Assembly (NCBI GenBank): GCA_029207755.1
Contig: JARCOQ010000002.1
Span: 86,702,087 to 86,766,086 of the forward strand
DNA length: 64,000 nucleotides
Reading direction: 5' to 3'
Source of the DNA: Chamaea fasciata
Lineage: Eukaryota > Chordata > Aves > Passeriformes > Sylviidae
Shown one piece after another: positions 27,701 through 36,700 of this stretch. Position 1 is the stretch's first letter. Every line of letters begins with the position of its first letter. The position numbers and the translations under genes were made by a program. The notes under the pieces were generated by a model, which searched no databases, was not told the origin of the DNA, and saw nothing but the letters and a program-made list of their open reading frames with translations.

Positions 27701-30700
27701 GGCACCCGCTCGAGTGTTCAGCCACCCTTGCCAGATAACAGGCTGATGAGATTATTAAAGGAATTCCTCAAGGATAAGTTAATACACTTGTTAATTGACC
27801 ATGGCACATAAAGGTAGGAGTTTTTATTGATGATGTTTTTTGATGACAGATTTTGAAAAGACTTCTCAGGGTGACCGTGAGATAGAGAATCTTGTAGAAA
27901 GAACTGAAGGCTAACATGGAAGGAACAGAATGAAATTGAACAGTAATGTGTACAAAGGTGTTCTTGCAAAGACTTTCTTATGAGGAATTTCTCTTGTGAA
28001 ATGGGAACCTTTGATTTGGGAAAGAATAGAAAGGGAAAAAGATGCAGGTGTACTAGTTGGTAATGGGGTAGATTTTAATTCAACAATACAATGGGGACAG
28101 AAGAAAGACAAATCTGATCTTAGAACACACTGAGACAGGTATTTCCATTAGGGCATAGTGGCATGTTCTGGAGTGATCACAGGACTGGTAAACCTGTCAT
28201 GTGAAATGAGACCAGGATGCCTTGGCCTTAGCAAGATGAAGGAGAAGAGGGACTATAATTACTGTTTATATGAGGGAGTGAACACTATTTAAACTAAAAA
28301 GACAAATGTTGGCACAAGAGTAAAGTGGTACAGAGTGACCATGATGCAATTAAGAAGCAGCTTTCTAATTATCAGAACAATAAGGTTCAAGATGAGTGTT
28401 CCATTATGAGCAATGGGGCAAAGAAACCTAACTACTTTTAAGATACAGCTCGATTCATTTATGAAAAGACCTGTATGTCTGGGATACTAGGGACTGATCT
28501 CACCACCACAGGAGATTCATTCCTCTCCCCTGTGCCAGTGTGTCTGTACAAGTAAACAAATTACCTTAATTTTTCCACAAATAATTGTTGAAAACCATTA
28601 TACTATTCAGGGATAGCCAAAACTTTTTGTTCTTTCTCTGAGAATGGTCAGGCAAGGATACGTATTTACAAAAAACCTTAGTTTCATGATCTTAGATATC
28701 AATAATAGTACTGTTTACATATCTTTGAATACCTGTTTTGGAAGTAATCACTGAAATGAGGACTTTACATGTTCATCTTGAAGTTACAGGGAATCAGTTT
28801 ATTTTTTAATCATGTTTTTCTAACATGTAACAAAACTTGTTTGTGTTGTTGAAAAGAAAAAAGTTTAAAATTACTGTGGATGGGATAGGTGATGTATTCC
28901 TGATAGGTTCTGTTAGGCTGACCCACTTGGAGCTCTCAGTTCTCGGGTGCCTCTTTCTTCCTCCCATTGCATTAATGGAGTCTGAGCTGACAAGGACTTC
29001 ATGGCTAAGTGCAAAAACTGCTAATCAAAACAATGAATTCATTTTTATAATTATTGTGTCCTTTTTTTCTTCACAGGGAATAACAATTCGACCACTAGTG
29101 GAGTTTCTTGATGTCAAAAGGTCAAATAAAAAGCAGCCTGCTGTCAGTGAAGAGATTTATAACAGGGTATGTTGCAGCCTCAGTATCATGGGTGAAACCC
29201 TTTTATAGATGAAATTCCTAGTCACGTTCAGACAGGCAAGCATTCAGCATCAGTATTATGGAGAGATTGTACTAGGTTTCTTTTTGATAGCTCTTATAAG
29301 CACAATAATTGTAAAGCTTATATTTAACTTTTGGCAATTACTGAAATTATTGTTACGTATCATTATTTTGGAATCTCTCACTTTCTTAATTGTTCAGATC
29401 TAGAAGTAAATTAACTTTCTGTAGTTTATTTCACACATGAGATAAATGTGATTTTATAGTTTGGCTACATCAGGAAACCTCTGGCTTTATTTAATTACAT
29501 TATACTGCATTTGAGTTAATCTAATTAAACAAATGCAAACTTCTCTTAAACACACTCTTAAACTTACTTAACTCTCGTATCATCAGCCTTTTTATGGATA
29601 TATGTTTGGTACATGTGTGTCTCCAATTGTTGCAGATTATTAGCCATGCATCTTCTTGAACATATTTCTCTTTGCAGCATACCTGTGGCAAGTGGTTTGA
29701 AATTTCAAAAGTGAGGAATAGTAAGGGCCACATTTGGGAAAGAAGCCAATCTAGGCATCTAAAAGTCTGACCTTTTAGAGCTTATCATTTGGACATGTCT
29801 ATCAGAGTTTTTCCCTGAGACTGAGAGATCCCTACGATGGTTCTTGAATTAAATGCAAACATGCTGCCCCTGGGATCAAGTGAGACCTCAGCTGAACCGG
29901 TTCAGTTTTTCATAATTGATAATAGACTCAGGAAGAGTGTGTTTCTAATATTAGGTGGACAGGATGCTTTAAGATGATACAAATTCCTAAAACAGGCGCT
30001 CAGGACCTAATGCTGGCTCTCAGTTCTGTCTGTGCATCCTGAAGGGCTGGTGCTGATGTAGGGAGCTTCTGTCCACTGAGATTCTCTTCTCCACAAAGTC
30101 ATACTTGCCTCACTGTCAGGCCTGGGTAAGTTCTAGGCATAGCAGCGAGTGGTTAGACAATTTCAAATAAGCGAAAATATGGGAAAACCTTTTATTTCAG
30201 GCAGGAGCTGAGCACGATTGACATTGAGGAAATTAGCAATTGTCCTTTTGTGGCTGTGAGCTAAGGAAGATTCAGGGGAAAAGAAACAGATTCTGTATTT
30301 GAGCTTGGTTTGGACTGCTTTTGGTAAAACTGAAGCATTGTCCCGAGTTGCGACTAGATGTTTCTGTTTTAAAGTATGTTGGAAACTAATAAGGTCTAAG
30401 GACAAACCAAGTGTTGTCTATGAGTTTATGTAATGAACCAATGTTTTCCTTTAGTTCTTTGATCATGTGAAGACTGGAATTGAAGATGTGTGCGGACACT
30501 GGGGTCACAACTTTTGGAGAGATAAGTAAGAGTGGCATTTGAAACTCTGTTATACAGGAGAGGCTGAAATGGCTCTGCAGCACAAACAAAGGCTCTTTGG
30601 CATCATATTTATTTTTCAGCATTTATTCTTGAAAGTGGATGGTTGTTTTTAGAACATGTGGGTTTCAAAGGGAAAGTAGTAAAACAATGTCTTTTACTAA

Positions 30701-33700
30701 CCACAAGCAAGTAGAACAGAATCTCCATCTGGGAAGAAAGGCAGCCCTCTGATCCCAGGGTGAGGTATGGTTCTTTCTGAGGGTACATGTTTCTGACTGT
30801 TGCAGAGCATTTCCCGTCTGTCTGCAGAGCCTTTCATCCCACTCAGCTGTCTTCCTACAAACTGTATTTCTTAGGTCAGTTAAGTGATGGATTAGTTTCC
30901 TATTTGACGGTAAACATAAAGAAACTATTTGATTTCTTCTAGAAAAGATCAAGGCAGGAGCTGGCATGAGATACATGAGAGATCCTAATGGCAGGCAGCT
31001 CCACAGCTCTTGATGGTATTACTTAAGACTTAGTATCAGTTAAGAAGATTACCCCTGGCAATACCTGAATAATTCATATTTTTACTTTATCTGCTGAGTC
31101 ATCATCATCGTCATTAGGTTGGATCTAATTCCTTTTACACTCAAATTCTTTAGGCCCAAAGCATGGGCACTGCTCACCACCCTCTAGTCTCTGCTCCAAG
31201 AAGAATTTAAGGGTTTTATATAAAGAGAGATTAACGCCATCAGGAACGGGGGGAGAGCCCTCTCGAGATGGCTTGGGGACAATACAAGTGAGGACACTTT
31301 CCTGACAGATGCATGACATGGGTACAACTTTTCTTTACTCAGCCTAGTTCTTCTCCAGTCTATGTGAGATCTTTAATTAAAAGACTGCAAAACAAAGGAG
31401 AGTCCCAACTCTTCATGACCTTCCCACCCAAATTCAAGAATAATTTCAGAATGTCTTCAGGGCAAAATATTTCCTGACAAGCAAAATCAACACCAGCTGT
31501 AATCCCTATTTTTTCACTAAGCATCCAAGAGGGTGCAGTTGCTTTAGTGAAAGGGAGAACTTCTAAAGTTTTACAAAAGCAGGCTAAAATTTCAAAGAAA
31601 AAGAAGTTGATGCAAATTTTGGCCTTTTATTTGTTATTACAGTAAATATTTAATGTTCTCTTTGTCTTGATGAAAACAGAGAATTAAAAATAATATTTTC
31701 TAATAACATAGAATACCTAAAAGTTCAAAGTTGCTTCTAGGGAGACTGCCCATTACCATATTAACCAAAATACAGCTTAAGACTGTCTATCTGAAGTAAA
31801 GTTGAAATTGACCCTTTCTTAGGTTACTCAGCATTAGGTTGTTAACATGAACAGACACATTCCCACACAATAAGGTCCTTTAAAATTTCATTACCTGCAA
31901 TATATTGGCTTTCCTTACCTATGCACTGTAAAAATTAACTGGTTGGGCTGGTTTGCCTCATGTACAGGTTTAAAAAGTTCGACAATAAATACCTGCGAAG
32001 ACTTCTAATCCGTGAGAACCAGCCCAAATCCAGCATTGTTTCTTTATACAAGAAGCTAGAAATCAAGCATGCCATTGAGATGGCAGAGAGTGGAATGATA
32101 AGCAAAGTCCCATCATCGGTGTCTCTCAGGTAAGCAAGCGATGCCAGCGTGGCCAAGCATCTCAGCTGGGTCACATAATTTCTTTCATAGCCCAGGCTGT
32201 AGGCAGGACAATCACTTTGACTTAGGATACTTTGTGTCCTAATGTCACCAGAACAGTAAGAGGATGGTAAGAGGATGTGAAACAAGAGCCTTTTGCCTGT
32301 AGCTTCACGTGAAATGCTGTGTTCTTCCGGGGTGTGCAGTTTTACTGGGACAGCTGCTCACTGGAACATTGATCTGCCATGTAGAGTGGAGGTGGACTTG
32401 AACATGTGCCTGCCTGTCTGCTGACAATAGCTACGAGGGAAGTCTGAGGGGCATTCTGAATAGTACCTAAATACAACGGATGAATTATTGTTAATTTTAT
32501 CACATCTTGTGTCTTACCTCAGATTCAAATGAAATCAAGATTTCATTTCTACATGTTACATTATCACCTATTACTTGGTTATTTTGAAATGTTGTTTCCA
32601 TTCTAACAAAGGAAATAATTCAAATGTCATTCCTCACCATAAAAATAAAAACATTCTATCTCTCTCTTCTTCCCTCTCTCTCCCTCTCCCTCTCCCCTAT
32701 TTTCTTTTTTTTTTTTCATTCTGCTACAGTGACTATCATGAAGGAAAGATAAAGCCCCTTTCTCCCACTGAAATGGAAAACATGCGAGAAATATTAACAA
32801 AGAATCTCTACCAAATACGACATCGAGTAAGGATGAACTTTTGCCACATAAATATCCCACTGCTCATTTAATATACTGATAATCTTCCTAACACATCTTT
32901 GAGCTAGTACATCTGCTCTATCATATAATAAAAAATAATGCTCTTGTTTACTTCTGTTGCCTTGAATCCATGTCCTGTCATATGTACAGTAGCGTATTCA
33001 TATTCCTTTTTGTGCTTGATCTTACACTTTTGATAAAGCCTAATGTTTTTGTCTTATTACCTCTGATGTACCTACAGTATTAAAGTAGGATCATAGGTGC
33101 CAATTCACCCAACACTGTCTACTTGTATAAGTTTATTGCTCACTTTGTGATATGGGATTAGATTTCATATTTGCCTCCAGTTGTAAAGTTGCTTGTGTTA
33201 AGGCCAGAGATGATGAGCTGGAAAAATAGTGAAATAAAAGCAAAAGGACATTTCACATTTATCTTCCTGTGGCTAAGTAGTTTGAATGCCTGAGCCCTTG
33301 GAAAACATTCAAAAATTGAACAAGCTTCAGCTTGCTGGAGGTAAAAATGACTTACCTCTAGGGGACTCATCACTTTCAAATGTGTCCTCTACTGACATAC
33401 TGACCAAGCTACTACAGTGTGGGGGTGAACGCAGTATTAAGCCAGCTTCTCCCATTTTGTCTTTCACTATAAATATCAGCAGGTTAAAAAAATGAACCAA
33501 AACCAACAAAAAAAGACCAAGTGGTTGTGAAGCAGATGAATAGAAACATTCTTAGCATAATTATTGTTCATAATCATCTGCAATATGATCTTGTTCACAA
33601 GGATTTATGATACTTATTAAAGCAAAAAGCCTTTTTTTCCCTGTTCATACAGTCCAACATATTTGACATTGTGCTTCCCAGGCTGTGATCACTGCTTTTC

Positions 33701-36700
33701 TATTTCAGACAATGTCCTACAACCGACATAGCCTGGCTGCAGATGCAAGTGAAAAGCAGGCCAAAGAAATTCTGATCCGTCGCCGGCACAGCCTTAGGGA
33801 GAGCCTGAGGAAAACAAGCAGCCTGTCAAGAGAAAGACCGGTACTTGCATTTTGTGGTGTTTTTGGGGGTTTTTTTGGTCTGTTGTTTTTTTTTTTTTTT
33901 TTTTTTTTTAGATTTTAATTTTTACTGAAAGCAGCTCTTTGTAGCTAACTGTCATGCAGAAAAAACAATCTTCTGACATGTGGGAAAAGATCCTGAATTT
34001 GGAAGACAACTGCCCATGTAATATCACTCTTACACCTTGAGTTGCACACATTAGCCCCTTAATTTGTCTTGATACCTTCAGCAAAGCTTCAGTCTTGTAG
34101 AATGTGATATGGGAGTGGGATCTGCTGCCATAATTTTACCTCAGAGAAGCTAGACAGGCTCTGTACACAATGTAGGTATGATCAGTATTCTCTATCAGTA
34201 TTTTGATGAAGTGTAGATCATTAAAGGTTAAAAATGACTTTGAGATAGAAAAGCTACTCCAAAATATAGGAGAGAAGTTTTGACTGCATCAGTCAGAACA
34301 AACTCTTCACTTGAAAAATATTGTATGCTTTTTAGTATTCATAAAGTGTTGTCAGGCCTTCAGATTTTGACACTGGTTAGGAAAACTCCTTCCACTTACA
34401 AGGATTGCTGTGGCATGATAATATTTGGCTCTCTGAGGCAATCCTGCAATTGTAAACTTCCAACCATATTGGAGTGAAGCACAATAATTAGGCAGGGAAA
34501 CTGATCCTTTGGGTCATATCAGGTATCAAGAAAATTACCCATCCTGTGAATATGTATTTTCATGTTACAGGAATACTTAGTGACTGTTGTCTTCATTGAT
34601 ACAGTTGTCCTTCAGCTAGTTGAGGCTGGAATAATGTCTCCAAAAGGGCTGTGTCTCATAGGCGGTCATTACCAGAGCTACTGTGGCGTTAATTGTGACC
34701 ATAAGACTGTTCCTGAATGATTTTTTTTCCTCTCAACCACAGTTACATATATCATCTTTTTTCATACAATTAAATTATTTACTGTGTATAATAATGCGGA
34801 GACTCAGCAGGACATTTGGGGCAGAGGAAAAGGATGTCTGATAACTTTTTAAAACACACTGGCTATAATTTTATGAATAATTATCCTTGGAGAAATCCTC
34901 CACAGAGGGAAGAGGAGAAAGAGAAAAAGAATAAGAATCCAAAGAGGAAAAATCTCTGAGGAAAATAAATTTCCTTTCACGTTCCCTTTGGATTTGCCAC
35001 AAGTAATAGTATGAGCAGAGGAGAGGTGGTAGACCATAAAGATTTTAAAAATCTTTGTAGCAAATATAAGAAAGATGTACTTGAGAAACTTTTGAATTTA
35101 AAAAAAAGCAACTTGTCCTGGAAAGTACCTCTCATGTTCCAGGAAGTATGAAATGTGGTCTATTCCCAGAGCCTTTAAATATTAGTCTGGGGAAAACAAG
35201 GATTTTATGCCCTGAACTGGTAAATGATCATGCTGGTGCCTAACTTCCTCATCAACTTCAGTGTGACTAGTCAACTGTATAAAGTCATTTATATGTATAA
35301 AGTGCTTGCAGGATCAGAATACAGGTTAGTTCTTGAGCCCAAGCTTCAGTCTCACCCAAATTTTTGCAGCTGACTAATAAAAAATTTTAATCGAGTTTTA
35401 AACATGGAGCTGCATGAAGTGCCATGCTTGCAGCATTTGCCTTCCTTGGGGAAACCTGTGCAGGCAAGGTTGAGGTTAGAGACCATATATTTATTAACTC
35501 TGATCTCAGAGGGCATATCACTAGGCTTTCATTTGATTAAACTGCTTGAGATTATTCAGTCTTTACCTTAGTTAGCACAGACTTCAGGCAGCAATCAGCA
35601 CTGAGTGTGTAGTAAAAGATCACACATTAGCTAATCCGAAACTACTGTCCAGCCCTTTAGCTACATAAACCTGTTCAAGCCACAGGTGTGTATCTTAACA
35701 TGCATTATGCAGGTACACTAGGCTGCAGTGACTTAAAATGTTTTGGGTTTCTTTGCATGCAGGCTGCAGCAAATACAAAAAGATTCCTTTCACTTCCTAA
35801 AAACACTAAACTCCCAGAGAAACTACGAGTGAGAAATAAAACATCTTCCAGAGGTAATGAATTTTTTCTGCTTTTCTCTTACTGTGCTGCAGTTATTTTG
35901 CTTACATAGAAGGAAGGTTTTTCTAGGGATGATGTAGAGAAATCAGCAAATTAGAGCATTTGAAGCAGTGTGTCCTATAGGACAAATGTGAGTGTAGAGA
36001 AATGCCCTGGACAGCAGGGTTTTGTGTGGCTTCCTCACTTCCTATTCCATACTGGCATAGTCCTCCCAGCCCATCTCCTCATGTCAGCAAGCAGCAGCCT
36101 GCTTCACTTTTGCACCAGGAACACTGCCATGGCTCATTCTCCTCATCTTTATTCCATAATGTCCAGATATCCCTTTTGGATTATGAGCCTATTTGGTTCT
36201 TTTCTCTCTGGGGTCAGGGTGGAGGAGACTGCTCTGAGAACCAAACCAGAGAGGGTACTGAGGACATTAGATCTAGTTTATTGTTCTCATGCTCAAAATG
36301 CTGTGGTTTACAACCAAATTGATATTTTTTTCCCCTGCCAAAACTCACAAAGATTTTATATTGTAGTTGTAACAAAAAAACCAAAATCAAAACCAACAAC
36401 AAAAATTAAAAAAACTGTTGGAGCACAGATATTTGATGTGAAAATTTTGCCCAACTCTATATATTACTTTTGATGGTTACTGGTTTTATTACCATGCTTA
36501 TATCATACTCAGGAGCATTTTCTTTCATGACGAGCTGTCATCAAGATTTCTTTCTGGGAAGAAGAAATATCTGCAGAGTTCCTAAATTTCCTGATCTCCA
36601 CCCGCATTAGTTTTCCACTATTCCCAATTAATTTAACAATAGACTGTGGTTTTGTCTATTAATAATGATATCTTTTCTCTCCTGAGTGTAGGATGCCTTT

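Larger units (their letters stand above)
26509..29076 (+). other. SLC9A2: SLC9A2 intron 5 carrying CR1 remnants
   Basis: The intron runs from donor GTACTA to acceptor TTCACAG. It contains an antisense CR1 3' fragment near 27.56-27.74 kb and an older, more diverged sense-oriented CR1 remnant near 28.08-28.43 kb, listed separately. Nothing else was recognised. Confidence 0.8.

Noticed and set aside
35829..35834. Alternative exon 11 donor GTGAGA in SLC9A2
   Set aside because: It is a good consensus, but using it leaves phase 0 and would put exon 12, which is clearly NHE2 sequence, out of frame.
35970..36473. 167-codon frame in SLC9A2 intron 11
   Set aside because: The end is made of Lys/Thr-rich translation of A-rich simple sequence. 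There is no family resemblance, and exons 11 and 12 join in phase without it.
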